Source: Acidobacteriota bacterium
Lineage (GTDB): Bacteria > Acidobacteriota > UBA6911 > JACQSX01
Reading direction: 5' to 3'
DNA length: 29,951 bases
Assembly: GCA_016199665.1 (NCBI GenBank)
Contig: JACQGG010000076.1
Span: forward strand, 1-29,951
The position numbers and the translations under genes were made by a program. The stretch's first letter is position 1. Each line of letters opens with the position of its first letter. Positions 16,106-24,396 of this stretch are shown here, in pieces. The notes beneath the pieces are model-generated. The model searched no databases, had not been told where the DNA came from, and saw nothing but the letters and a program-made list of their open reading frames with translations.

Positions 16106-16456
16106 ACTCTCTCCTCCCATCTCCTCCGCAATATCCTCATCCTGTACTCCCGGCCACTCTACCACGGCTTCACGGCACCGTTCAAGAAAAACCGAATAGA
16201 GGAATAGAGCCAGGGGGCTAGGCCAGCCCCGGGGAATAGGGGAGCATGCCCGTCAAGCTAGCTTCGCTGAATCACCAGGCTGGGCGATCCGACGATCCGC
16301 GAGAAAAGCCCCAGTACCAGGAGCAGGTTGCCTGCGAAACGAAACCCGGCGCATACATCGATCACTGTCTTCTCACGCTTGCGATGGCGTATCTGGCTAC
16401 AAAGATGCGAAAGCGTTTGAACTGCAGGGAGCGCCTTGGCTCCACCGGCGAACTCC
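16106..16456. other. Intergenic region between rpsO and truB
   Basis: The 351 bp contain a candidate rpsO promoter at 16156-16185 and a GC-rich inverted repeat around 16215-16230 (GGGGCT and AGCCCC), with nothing else recognisable. No heptad array is present. S15 genes are often autoregulated through a leader structure. The leader implied by the promoter is only about 44 nt and I cannot identify such a structure in it. Confidence 0.45.
16156..16185 (-). promoter_or_regulatory. Candidate rpsO promoter
   Basis: On the minus strand TTGAAC (16180-16185) and TAGAGT (16156-16161) are separated by 18 bp. Each hexamer matches the sigma-70 consensus at four of six positions. Transcription would start about 44 nt upstream of the rpsO ATG. 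Confidence 0.35.
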
Positions 16457-17326
16457 TCAGGTGGCCGCCTTCAGCACAATGCGCGGATGAATTCTCGATT
16501 CTTCAACTCGCCCGAGCGCGATCAGCCGCCCGTCGCAGTCGAATAGGCGTATCCAGCCAAGGGGCTCGTCCTCGCGCCGGCCCAGGGCCTGTCCGCGACA
16601 AACCCGGGCTGCCTCCTCTGGTTGGACGGTGCGTCGCGGCAACTCGGGAAGCAGCTTCTCCAGCGAGATCACCAACGACTCGCGCCCGAACGGTTCCGGG
16701 TCACTCTGCAGCAGCGTGGCGTCTTCAACCCGATACGATCCCACAGCAGTGCGACGTAAGGCGCTCACCAGGGCGCCACAGCCAAGCATCTGCCCCAGGT
16801 CGTGAACCAGAGATCGAATGTAAGTTCCCGATGAACAACAGACCTGCAATTCGATCTCCGGCAGCTCCAGCTTCAGAATTTCCAAGCGGGACACAAACAC
16901 CCTGCGAGGCGATCGCTCTACCGTCACGCCGCTGCGAGCCATCTGATACAGCCTTCTTCCCCCGGCTCGCTTCGCCGAGAACATCGGCGGAACCTGCGCA
17001 ATCTCGCCGGTGAGAGCCGCCGCGGCGCGTTGGATCTCCTCAAGAGAAACGCTCACAGGCCGGCATCGTAGAATTTTCCCGCTGACATCCAGGGTGTCGC
17101 TTTCCTGGCCCAGCCGGGAGCGCACCCAGTATTCCTTTTCCATTCCCTGGAAGAACTGCGACAGTCGAGTTGCCTGGCCCAGCAGCGCTGGCAGCAGACC
17201 CGTCGCAAGAGGATCCAGCGTTCCTGCGTGGCCAATCCTGCGAATTCCCATCTCCTTCCGCAAACGCGCCACCACATCGTGGGACGTCACGCCTGCAGGC
17301 TTGTCAACCAGCAAAAGGCCGTTCAT
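16457..17326 (-). CDS. truB: tRNA pseudouridine(55) synthase TruB
   Basis: A 289-residue enzyme that isomerises U55 in the T-arm of tRNAs. It opens with GLLLVDKPAGVTSHDVV, followed by the catalytic motif GHAGTLDPLATGLL in which D38 is the nucleophile. Further family blocks are KEYWVRSRLGQESDTLD and the ICSSGTYIR-type segment (here CCSSGTYIRSLVHDLG). The C-terminal part is a short PUA-like region. The ATG at 17326 overlaps the nrnA stop by 4 nt (ATGA), so the two are translationally coupled. It belongs to the rimP-to-pnp string. Confidence 0.97.
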   Translation of the reverse strand: MNGLLLVDKPAGVTSHDVVARLRKEMGIRRIGHAGTLDPLATGLLPALLGQATRLSQFFQGMEKEYWVRSRLGQESDTLDVSGKILRCRPVSVSLEEIQRAAAALTGEIAQVPPMFSAKRAGGRRLYQMARSGVTVERSPRRVFVSRLEILKLELPEIELQVCCSSGTYIRSLVHDLGQMLGCGALVSALRRTAVGSYRVEDATLLQSDPEPFGRESLVISLEKLLPELPRRTVQPEEAARVCRGQALGRREDEPLGWIRLFDCDGRLIALGRVEESRIHPRIVLKAAT

Positions 17327-18276
17327 ATCACCAGCGGACGCAACTGCTGCAGCACCGTTTCCAGCACCTCGTCATAGAGGCCGTTCAATTCAAAGCCGGA
17401 GGCGTTGACGTGCCCCCCGCCCCCGAAACGATGCGCCACGGCCGCGACATCGACGTCTCCTTTGGACCGGAGGCTGACGCGGAAACTCCCCTCACCGCCT
17501 TCGCGGATAAAGGCCACAACCTGGACTTCCTGAATCGACAGCGGATAATTGACCAGCCCTTCCGTATCCGCCTTGTTGGCGCCTGATTCCCGCAGCATCT
17601 CCTGGGTGAGACGGATCCAGGCAATGCGTCCTGATGGGTCCCGGCGCAGGGTCGTCAGCACCATGCCGAGCAGCCGAATTTTCTCGTAGGGGTTGCTGTT
17701 GTAGATAATGCGCGCGGCGAACGAGGGATCTGCTCCCGCCCGCACCAGATCGGCGGCTGTTTCCAGCGTCTGCGCCGTGGTTCCCCTGTATTGAAAAGAT
17801 CCGGTGTCGGTGAACAGCGCGACATAGAGATTGGTTGCGATCCGGGCATCCACCGGGATCCCCGCCTGCCGCAGCAGCCGGTAGATCATCTCTCCTGCCG
17901 CGGCGGCAGACGTGTCGTTCCAGTTGAATTCGCCAAAATTTTGATTGGTGATGTGGTGATCAATGTTGATCACCCGCAATTTCTCCAGTCCCCGCAACTC
18001 GGGTCGACCCATGTCTCCACATTCGAGAACAAACGCCGCGTCATATTCTAGATGCGGTACCCGGTCGGAAATCAGGATCCGTTCAATTCCAGGCAGCTCG
18101 GAATAAGTAGAAGGATGCGGATCATGGTTGACCACGTCCACCTTCTTCCCCGCAGAGTGCAGCCCCAGCGCCAGGCCCAGCTCGCTGCCCAGCGCATCAC
18201 CGTCGGGCCGGGCGTGTGACGTAACCAGAAAACAGTCGTGCTGACTGATGAAGCGGGCGATTTCCGTCAAGCTCAT
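17323..18276 (-). CDS. nrnA: DHH-family oligoribonuclease / pAp phosphatase NrnA
   Basis: A 317-residue DHH/DHHA1 phosphoesterase. The metal-binding residues of the DHH domain are visible: H21, D25 and D27 in TSHARPDGDALG, D88 in LECGDMG, and the D106-H107-H108 triad in VINIDHHIT. The DHHA1 domain ends with GGGGH (285-289) followed by VNASGF. NrnA proteins degrade 2-5-nt RNA fragments and dephosphorylate 3'-phosphoadenosine 5'-phosphate. A place downstream of rbfA and upstream of truB is typical. Both ends overlap the neighbouring genes by ATGA, so the trio is tightly coupled. With PNPase nearby it could finish RNA decay. Confidence 0.93.
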   Translation of the reverse strand: MSLTEIARFISQHDCFLVTSHARPDGDALGSELGLALGLHSAGKKVDVVNHDPHPSTYSELPGIERILISDRVPHLEYDAAFVLECGDMGRPELRGLEKLRVINIDHHITNQNFGEFNWNDTSAAAAGEMIYRLLRQAGIPVDARIATNLYVALFTDTGSFQYRGTTAQTLETAADLVRAGADPSFAARIIYNSNPYEKIRLLGMVLTTLRRDPSGRIAWIRLTQEMLRESGANKADTEGLVNYPLSIQEVQVVAFIREGGEGSFRVSLRSKGDVDVAAVAHRFGGGGHVNASGFELNGLYDEVLETVLQQLRPLVI

Positions 18277-18623
18277 CGGTTCTTATCAACGTGTATTTGG
18301 GCCAGAAGCGTTTCCACTCTCCGCTGGTTTTCCTGGGAAACGTCCAGATAAAAAGCCAGATCCGGGATCTGCCGCATGTTGATTTGCATGGCCAGTTCGC
18401 GTCGCAGATAGCCGCGGGCATGAACAAGGGCGCGCAGCGCTTCCTGCCTGGCCCGGGCGTCGCCGGTCACCTCGACGTAGATCTTGGCCAGCTTCAGATC
18501 GGGTGTCATCTCAACCCGGGTGACGGCCGCGTTTTCAACACGGGGGTCTTTCAAACCGTAAGGGATCAACTCCATAACCGCATGCTGAATCTCCTCAGCC
18601 AGCCGGACATCACGATGTTCCAT
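18273..18623 (-). CDS. rbfA: 30S ribosome-binding factor RbfA
   Basis: A 116-residue single KH-like-domain protein that acts in late 30S maturation and 16S 5'-end processing. Recognisable segments are the N-terminal RLAEEIQHAVMELIPYGLKD, the VTRVEMTPDLKLAKIYVEVT strand pair, and RRELAMQINMRQIPDLAFYL with the following basic C-terminus. The length is that of the family. The ATG at 18623 has only a weak ribosome binding site. The stop overlaps the start of nrnA. The 148-bp gap to the upstream ylxP gene contains nothing that I recognise. Confidence 0.95.
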   Translation of the reverse strand: MEHRDVRLAEEIQHAVMELIPYGLKDPRVENAAVTRVEMTPDLKLAKIYVEVTGDARARQEALRALVHARGYLRRELAMQINMRQIPDLAFYLDVSQENQRRVETLLAQIHVDKNR

Positions 18624-18771
18624 AGCACTCAGCCCGCGTTTCTCACAAATTTTCTGCTGCTGCGGGCGAATCCGGGCGCGCTGACTGCGTTGCGCTCGGT
18701 CGGGCGCCTTGTCATCATGCCCGTCTCCGCCCCACCTTCGTCACGAAAACCGGGGAAAAACACGGGCTAGT

Positions 18772-19059
18772 CTAGAAGTCAATATACTCGACCTGGCACT
18801 CGACCAAGTCCTCCCCCAGGATCGCTTCACTCTCACGCACGAATGCCTCGGTGATACTCCGAAGAGACCGCGAATCGGCGGAAATGCTCACCGCTCCTAT
18901 CCGGGCGCGCTGCCACAGATCCTGGTGATCGATCTCGCTGACGGAAAAGTTGAATTTCGACCGAAGCCGGTCCTGCAGCTTGTGCAGGACCATGCGCTTC
19001 TCTTTGAGCGATTGCGCATAGGCAAGGTGAATGTCCAGTGTGCAGAACGCAATGGGCAT
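18772..19059 (-). CDS. ylxP: YlxP-like protein (DUF503)
   Basis: A 95-residue protein beginning MPIAFCTLDIHLAYAQSLKE and containing KRMVLHKLQDRLRSKFNFSV and ARIGAVSISADSR. These are the characteristic blocks of the DUF503/YlxP family, small proteins found between infB and rbfA in many bacteria and thought to assist ribosome maturation. I place the start at the ATG of 19059; an in-frame GTG 13 codons upstream would add residues unlike the family. No good ribosome binding site is seen for either. It lies 235 bp downstream of infB. Confidence 0.88.
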   Translation of the reverse strand: MPIAFCTLDIHLAYAQSLKEKRMVLHKLQDRLRSKFNFSVSEIDHQDLWQRARIGAVSISADSRSLRSITEAFVRESEAILGEDLVECQVEYIDF

Positions 19060-19166
19060 ATCAGACAGGATTTTCAGCCCGCGGACGCGGCACCGCACTG
19101 GCCAGGACGCCGCAAGATCGGGGCCGGGATTCCACGGGCCACGAGCCTCTGAAACGGTGAAAGACC

Positions 19167-19276
19167 CACCGCGAAGGGCGGAAAAACGGGACGAGGTCCA
19201 GGCCCCGAAAATCGGAAGCGAGGAAGAGCAAGCCAGAGATCTTCAATTCCTTCGCGAACTTTGCGTCCTCGCGGTG
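19167..19276. repeat. Short inverted repeat CACCGCGA / TCGCGGTG between infB and ylxP
   Basis: CACCGCGA at 19167-19174 is repeated inverted as TCGCGGTG at 19269-19276, with neighbouring related stretches such as CGCGAAGGGCGGA and CTTCGCGAACTTTGCGTCC. It resembles a decayed intergenic element of the same inverted layout as the heptad arrays, but a clean 7-nt register is not evident. Confidence 0.35.
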
Positions 19277-19294
19277 AAACTGTTTTACAGCGTC

Positions 19295-22006
19295 TCACTG
19301 AAGCCTGGGCAGCACTTTTTCCTGCGAAAATACCTCCAGGATGTCCCCGACCTTGAGATCGTTGAAATTCTCCAGCGAGAAACCGCATTCGTATCCCGTT
19401 CTTACTTCGCCCACATCTTCCTTGAAACGCCGCAGCGAACGAACCTTCCCTTGGTAAATGACGACGTTGTCCCGCAACAGCCGTGCCTCCGCGTTTCGCA
19501 GAATCACTCCGTCCTGCACGTAACCACCGGCGACCGTCCCCGCCTTCGGGACCCGGAACGTGTCGCGCACCTCGACACGTCCCATGAATTTCTCCTTGTA
19601 AGTGGTCTCCAGCAAGCCGAGCATGGCGCTCTTGATTTCATCGGCAACGTTGTAGATAACGGTATGGAGCCGAATATCCACCCCCTCCTGCTCCGCCAGT
19701 TCGGCAGCCCCCCGCTCCGGCCGCATGTTGAACCCCACAATGATGGCATTGCAGGCAGAAGCCAGCAGCACGTCCGTCTCGGTAATGGCGCCGACTCCGT
19801 TGTGAACGATACGCACTTTCACTTTGTCGGTGCTCAGTTTCTGCAGAGAATCCGTCAACACTTCAGCCGATCCCTGCACATCGGCCTTGATCACGATCGC
19901 GAGCTCCTTCACGTCTCCCGATTTGAGGCGCTCGTACAGTTGGTCAAGCGTCAGCCGGGAACTCTTGGTCATATCCCGCTCTCGCAGTCTGGCCTGGCGC
20001 ACCGATCCGATCTGCTTGGCCTTCACCGTATCGTCCAGCACCTGGAAGGGATCCCCGGCTCCCGGCATTCCCTGCAGACCCAGAATCTCAACTGCAGCAG
20101 ACGGTCCGGCAGCTTCCACAGAATTGCCGCGATCGTCAAACATGGCGCGCACTTTCCCGTAGACCGCCCCCGCGATGAAGGACTCCCCGACCTTCACCGT
20201 GCCATTTTGGACCAGCACCGTGGCTACTGACCCGCGTCCTTTGTCGAGCTTGGCTTCTAGGACGGCGCCGGTTCCCGCCAATTTGGGATTGGCCTTCAAA
20301 TCGAGCAGGTCGGCGACCAGAAGAATCATTTCCAACAGAAGGTCCAGGTTGGTCTTCATCAGCGCCGAAACCGGCACGGTAACGGTTTGGCCTCCCCAGT
20401 CTTCCGCCAGCAGATTATGATCGGCCAGTTGCTGCTTGACACGGTCTACATTAGCGCCGGGTTTGTCAACCTTGTTGATGGCCACAATAATGGGAACCTT
20501 GGCTGCACGGGCGTGATCGATCGCCTCCAGTGTCTGCGGCATCACTCCATCGTCCGCCGCCACAACCAAAACGACTAGGTCGGTCACCTTGGCGCCGCGG
20601 GCGCGCATCAGGGTGAATGCCTCATGTCCCGGCGTATCCAGGAAAACAATGCGACGGTTGTGGATGTCCACATGATACGCGCCGATATGCTGGGTGATCC
20701 CTCCCGCTTCCTTCTGGGCCACCTTAGCCTCGCGGATGGCGTCCAGTAATGACGTTTTCCCGTGATCCACGTGGCCCATCACCGTGACAACCGGCGCGCG
20801 CGCCACACGATCTTCGGCATGATCACTCTGAGCCTGCTGTTCAAACACCTCCTCCTCAAAGCTCACAATGTTGGCCTCGTATCCGAACAATTGACAGATC
20901 TCGGAGGCAATCTTGTCATCCAGCGTCTGATTAATCGCCACCAGCCTTCCCTTGTTGAGCAGTTCGCGCAGGATATCCTTGCTTTTCACTTCCAGCTTTT
21001 CGGAGAGTTCCTTGACGGTAACCGCTTCGGAAAGCGTTACCGGCTTGAATTCGGTGAAGACGGGCCGCTCCGGACGGGGCGCGGGAATTCGCGGCGTCGG
21101 GGGGGGTTCATGTCTCTTTTCCCTGCGATGGAAAGGGGGCGGCCGATGCGCCGCCAGACGCCGCACTACCGATGGCGCCGGCGGCACAATCCGCTCAATC
21201 TTTTTCGTAACATCGGTGCCCAGCGGCTCCGCCGCAGATTTCTTGAGAATTGTCGCGGGCCTTCCCAGGGGACGGCGTGCTTCGGGAGCGGGTCGATGCA
21301 TCGGCGGCGTAAGCGCGGTGGGTGCAACTGGCTGCGCTGGTTTGGCCGCCAACGGCTCCGCGACGGAGGAAGGCTCGGCTGCGGGACGCGGGAGAGGGGC
21401 GCTGGCGGCCACCGGTTCCTCGGCTGGCGGCGCAGGCGCTTCAGCAATGCCCACCAACTCGTCATCCTTAGTGAAATGCTTTTTCCCCTTGCGCGGCTTC
21501 ATGGCGGCCGGCACCGGCGGCTCTACCTTGACAGGCTCTTGCGCCGCTTCGGCCGCTTTTTTTCTGGGGGGTTTGGTGACACGCGCGCCGGGCGCTTTCT
21601 TCGGCACCGGCGGCGCTTCTTCAACTGCGCGCGCCTTCACCACCTCAGCCGGGGCCGCCGCTGCAGGCGGCTGTTCCACGACAGGGGGGCTGGCGGCCTC
21701 TGCGGGGTCTTTCTTGCCGAGCTGCTTGATGCTCTTGCGTGCGCGCGGCTTGGCGGCGGCAGTAGTCTCCGCTTTGGCGGCCTTGGCCTTGGCGGCCTTC
21801 TCCCGGGCTCGCTCCGTTTTCTGTGCCTCTTCAATCGCCTGGTCCGCCAAGAGCTGCAAGCGCTTGCGCACGCGCTCGGCAATCCCGCGGTCCACCGGCG
21901 TTTCGGGCGAGATGACCATCACGCCAATTTTCTTGAGTTCGGTCATTACCAGGGTGCTCTTGACGTTGAACTCCTGGGCAAGATCGTTGACGTTCATCTT
22001 ATCCAT
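19295..22006 (-). CDS. infB: Translation initiation factor IF-2
   Basis: A 903-residue IF-2 that delivers initiator tRNA to the 30S subunit and promotes subunit joining with GTP. The N-terminal domain starts with VNDLAQEFNVKSTLVMTELK. It is followed by about 280 residues of Ala/Pro/Lys-rich linker, a second IF2-N domain (VTVKELSEKLEVKSKDILRE), and the G domain with GHVDHGKT (411-418), DTPGH (457) and NKVD (511-514). Beta-barrel domains II and IV and the initiator-tRNA-binding C-terminus follow. I start at the ATG of 22006, the first position that fits the family. The open frame runs 49 codons further into nusA with unrelated arginine-rich residues. The start is 7 nt after the nusA stop, indicating coupling. 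Confidence 0.97.
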   Translation of the reverse strand: MDKMNVNDLAQEFNVKSTLVMTELKKIGVMVISPETPVDRGIAERVRKRLQLLADQAIEEAQKTERAREKAAKAKAAKAETTAAAKPRARKSIKQLGKKDPAEAASPPVVEQPPAAAAPAEVVKARAVEEAPPVPKKAPGARVTKPPRKKAAEAAQEPVKVEPPVPAAMKPRKGKKHFTKDDELVGIAEAPAPPAEEPVAASAPLPRPAAEPSSVAEPLAAKPAQPVAPTALTPPMHRPAPEARRPLGRPATILKKSAAEPLGTDVTKKIERIVPPAPSVVRRLAAHRPPPFHRREKRHEPPPTPRIPAPRPERPVFTEFKPVTLSEAVTVKELSEKLEVKSKDILRELLNKGRLVAINQTLDDKIASEICQLFGYEANIVSFEEEVFEQQAQSDHAEDRVARAPVVTVMGHVDHGKTSLLDAIREAKVAQKEAGGITQHIGAYHVDIHNRRIVFLDTPGHEAFTLMRARGAKVTDLVVLVVAADDGVMPQTLEAIDHARAAKVPIIVAINKVDKPGANVDRVKQQLADHNLLAEDWGGQTVTVPVSALMKTNLDLLLEMILLVADLLDLKANPKLAGTGAVLEAKLDKGRGSVATVLVQNGTVKVGESFIAGAVYGKVRAMFDDRGNSVEAAGPSAAVEILGLQGMPGAGDPFQVLDDTVKAKQIGSVRQARLRERDMTKSSRLTLDQLYERLKSGDVKELAIVIKADVQGSAEVLTDSLQKLSTDKVKVRIVHNGVGAITETDVLLASACNAIIVGFNMRPERGAAELAEQEGVDIRLHTVIYNVADEIKSAMLGLLETTYKEKFMGRVEVRDTFRVPKAGTVAGGYVQDGVILRNAEARLLRDNVVIYQGKVRSLRRFKEDVGEVRTGYECGFSLENFNDLKVGDILEVFSQEKVLPRLQ

Positions 22007-22013
22007 AAACGAC

Positions 22014-23489
22014 TTAGGCTCCCTTGTCTTCGGGACTCCCCGCCTCCGGAGTGCTCTGAAGGCTTTCCGGCTCCTCTGCCGCAGGCTCCTGGGTTGGACC
22101 TGCCGCTTCGGCCGAACTTGCGGCGTCGCTCGATCCTGCTTCTTCTCCCTCAACTACCGCGACCGCCGGTTCTCCGGCAGCCGCCGTTTCGGCGCGGGTC
22201 GCCTCGCCAGCTTTCTGCAGCCGTTGCTCCGCGTTGTCCAGGAACTGCTGCGCCGCCGCCAGCACTTTTGCGGCCGTCTTCTCGCCGACTCCTGGAATTT
22301 CGCGCAACTCCTCTTCGCGCAAGCTGACCAGCTCCTGCACCGTGGAGATTCCCGCCTGGTTCAGTTTTTCCACCGTCTTCTCGCCTAGATTCAGCTCGGA
22401 AATGTCGGTGAAGCTGGCGGCCATCCGCTCCATCTCGGACGCGACTTCGCGCCTCTTTTCCTCTTCGCTCTTGATTTCGATTTGCCACCCCAACAGCTTG
22501 GAAGCCAGCCTTACATTTTGCCCTTTCTTGCCGATTGCCAAGGAAAGCTGATCATCCTGGACCACCACTTCAAGCACTTTCTGCTCGGCGTCGGCGATCA
22601 GCACTTTGGATATCTTTGCCGGGCTCAAAGCGTTGATTGCGTAATCAATCAGGTCATCCGAATACTCGATAATATCGATCTTTTCTCCCCGCAATTCCCG
22701 AATGACTGAGTTGATGCGCGAGCCCTTCATCCCTACGCAGGCGCCGACGGGATCCACATCCGAGTCTCTTGACTGAACCGCTACTTTGGCCCTCTCCCCC
22801 GCTTCCCGCACCGCGTTCCTGATGATCACCGTGCCATCGTAGATCTCCGGGATTTCCATCTCAAAAAGCCGCATGAGCAGCGCCGGATCGGTTCTGGAGA
22901 GAATCACCTGCGGACCTTTGGTCTGTTTGCTGACCCTCGCAATCACGGCCCGGATCCTCTCCGCCTGTTTGTAGTTCTCGCTCCGGGATTGCTCATGATA
23001 GGGCAAGACGGCCTCGGTCTTGCCGATATCAACGATCATGTCACTCCCCTCAAAGCGGCGCACGATGCCGTTGATCAACTCGCCCACTCGCTCGCTGTAC
23101 TCGCCATAGACGTTCTCGCGCTCCGCCTCCCGGACTTTCTGGAAGATCACCTGTTTGGCGGTCTGGGCGGCGATCCGGCCCAGAACGTCTGTGGGCTTGG
23201 GGATCTCCACTGTGTCATCGATCTCCAGGCTGTCGTCGATTTCCTTGGCCGCCTCCAGAGAAATCTCACGGCTGTCGTTGGTAACCTGCTCGACCACCCG
23301 CATCACCGCAAACACTTCGATCATCCCCGTCTCGGCATCGTAACGGGACTGCAGCTCCTCGTTGGTCCTGAAGTATTTCTTAGCGGCGGCCACCATGGCA
23401 TCTTCCAGCGCCCCAATGATGATCTTTGGGTCGATACTTTTTTCCTTGCTGATTTGGTCAATCATTTGATGCAACAAGCTGGCAGCCAT
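22014..23489 (-). CDS. nusA: Transcription termination/antitermination protein NusA
   Basis: A 491-residue NusA that binds RNA polymerase and modulates pausing, termination and antitermination. The N-terminal polymerase-binding domain covers about 1-125, an S1 domain about 130-200, and two KH domains about 225-350 with DPVGACVGMKGSRINSVIRE and LSLAIGKKGQNVRLASKL. After that comes one helix-hairpin-helix unit (about 365-420, ELREIPGVGEKTAAKVLAAA), then an acidic low-complexity tail of about 70 residues rich in Ala, Glu and Pro. The ATG at 23489 has a GAAGGA site. It is 26 nt after rimP. If NusA acts on the terminator-like hairpin in the rimP leader, it could control its own operon (inference). 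Confidence 0.97.
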   Translation of the reverse strand: MAASLLHQMIDQISKEKSIDPKIIIGALEDAMVAAAKKYFRTNEELQSRYDAETGMIEVFAVMRVVEQVTNDSREISLEAAKEIDDSLEIDDTVEIPKPTDVLGRIAAQTAKQVIFQKVREAERENVYGEYSERVGELINGIVRRFEGSDMIVDIGKTEAVLPYHEQSRSENYKQAERIRAVIARVSKQTKGPQVILSRTDPALLMRLFEMEIPEIYDGTVIIRNAVREAGERAKVAVQSRDSDVDPVGACVGMKGSRINSVIRELRGEKIDIIEYSDDLIDYAINALSPAKISKVLIADAEQKVLEVVVQDDQLSLAIGKKGQNVRLASKLLGWQIEIKSEEEKRREVASEMERMAASFTDISELNLGEKTVEKLNQAGISTVQELVSLREEELREIPGVGEKTAAKVLAAAQQFLDNAEQRLQKAGEATRAETAAAGEPAVAVVEGEEAGSSDAASSAEAAGPTQEPAAEEPESLQSTPEAGSPEDKGA

Positions 23490-23515
23490 AGCAGTAGGTC
23501 CTTCAATTCTTCAGC

Positions 23516-23968
23516 TCAAAAAAGCAAATTTGCCTTCTGGATGTTTTCCAGTGGAATTTCCACCGGGTCCGGCTTGTCATCCTCCAGCAGAGTCACTCTC
23601 CCGTTCCCGCAATGCTGCAACACTCCCTTGAAGTTGCGCTGGCCGTTGATGGCCAGCCGGGTTTTCACGCGCGCTCGCCTGCCTTGAAATCGCACATAGT
23701 CCTGCTCTCTAACCAGCGGACGATCCAGACCCGGCGATGAGACCTCAAGCGTGTACCGGTAGGGAATCATGTCTTCCACATCGAGCATGACCCCGGCCTT
23801 TTCACTGACCGCCTGGCAATCTTCAAGTGTGACGCCGCCCGGCTTGTCGATGTAAATTCTCAAGATAGAATTTCCCCTGGCAGGGTCCAGTTCCAGATGA
23901 ACCAGTTCGTAACCTTCCTCTTCCACCGCCTGACGCAGAAGCTGGCTCAATTGCGCCTCGAGACCCAC
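23516..23968 (-). CDS. rimP: Ribosome maturation factor RimP
   Basis: A 150-residue RimP, needed for maturation of the 30S subunit. Family blocks are YELVHLELDPARGNSILRIY, IDKPGGVTLEDCQAVSEKAG and YTLEVSSPGLDRPLV, followed by an SH3-like C-terminal domain. The start is a GTG at 23968, supported by a strong AAGGAGG site (23976-23982) at good spacing; the frame is open upstream, but it runs through a terminator-like hairpin and has no family residues. It is the first gene of the rimP-nusA-infB string. Confidence 0.95.
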   Translation of the reverse strand: MGLEAQLSQLLRQAVEEEGYELVHLELDPARGNSILRIYIDKPGGVTLEDCQAVSEKAGVMLDVEDMIPYRYTLEVSSPGLDRPLVREQDYVRFQGRRARVKTRLAINGQRNFKGVLQHCGNGRVTLLEDDKPDPVEIPLENIQKANLLF

Positions 23969-23988
23969 GCCAATTCCTCCTTCAAAAC

Positions 23989-24013
23989 AAAAAAAGTGGG
24001 CATTGCGGCCCAC
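23989..24013 (-). terminator. Terminator-like hairpin in the rimP leader (possible attenuator)
   Basis: On the minus strand GTGGGC and GCCCAC form a perfect 6-bp GC-rich stem (24008-24013 with 23996-24001) around a 6-nt loop. Seven consecutive T residues follow at once (23989-23995). This is the layout of an intrinsic terminator, yet it lies between the candidate promoter (24046-24074) and the rimP ribosome binding site (23976-23982). A second perfect stem, CTCTAG/CTAGAG around a 3-nt loop (24013-24027), precedes it in the RNA. A transcript ending here would be only about 50 nt long. Confidence 0.7.
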
Positions 24014-24045
24014 TCTAGGAACTAGAGCAGTTTATTGAGCAGTTA

Positions 24046-24074
24046 AGTATAACCGAATTCGTCGGCCCAGGCAA
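24046..24074 (-). promoter_or_regulatory. Sigma-70-type promoter of the rimP-nusA-infB operon
   Basis: On the minus strand TTGCCT (24069-24074) and TATACT (24046-24051) are spaced by exactly 17 bp, matching the sigma-70 consensus at four and five of six positions. Transcription would start near 24039, about 70 nt before the rimP GTG, so the leader contains both hairpins at 23996-24027. Confidence 0.65.
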
Positions 24075-24094
24075 TGAGATTGCCAGCCCCGCCG

Positions 24095-24110
24095 CCCCGG
24101 GGCCCCGGGG
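24095..24110. repeat. 16-bp perfect GC palindrome
   Basis: CCCCGGGGCCCCGGGG is its own reverse complement. It lies in the divergent gap 20 bp upstream of the rimP promoter -35 box. It may be a regulator binding site, a cruciform-prone element or a by-product of high GC content. Confidence 0.6.
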
Positions 24111-24396
24111 TTCCCCGCTATCGAGACCGGGCGCTTTAATATCATCAATAATCAGAGGGTTCGGGCGGGCCCGGCGAGCCGCTGGCGGGGCCCGGCTCAC
24201 AAATCCTCCCCCGCTGGCCCGGCATGCGCTCCTTTTCACACTCGCAAGGCAGATGACGGTCTAACTACTTGTGAAACTGGCACTTGGGGTGGCAGGCTTG
24301 ACGGCGTCGACCCCGAACCTGTGTCCCCGGCCATTTCAACCTCCCCCCAGCAGGCTCAAAGATTGAGTAAGATAGAGACAGAAGGAAGAACGGAGA

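Larger units (their letters stand above)
24014..24396. other. Divergent intergenic region between rimP and the M16 genes
   Basis: This gap holds the rimP-operon promoter and part of its leader hairpins on the right-to-left strand, and a very GC-rich block (about 24080-24200) with a 16-bp palindrome at 24095-24110. Towards the M16 gene there is a small CTCAA/TTGAG stem near 24355-24367. I find no convincing plus-strand promoter. A 74-codon minus-strand frame at 24015-24239 is GC-rich composition only. Confidence 0.5.

Noticed and set aside
20762..22388. Long plus-strand frames of 521 and 478 codons opposite infB and nusA
   Set aside because: They mirror the Ala/Pro-rich linker of IF-2, which leaves the opposite strand free of stops. 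No ribosome binding site or family resemblance.
24015..24239. A 74-codon minus-strand frame upstream of rimP
   Set aside because: It runs through the GC palindrome and the rimP promoter, with residues reflecting base composition only.
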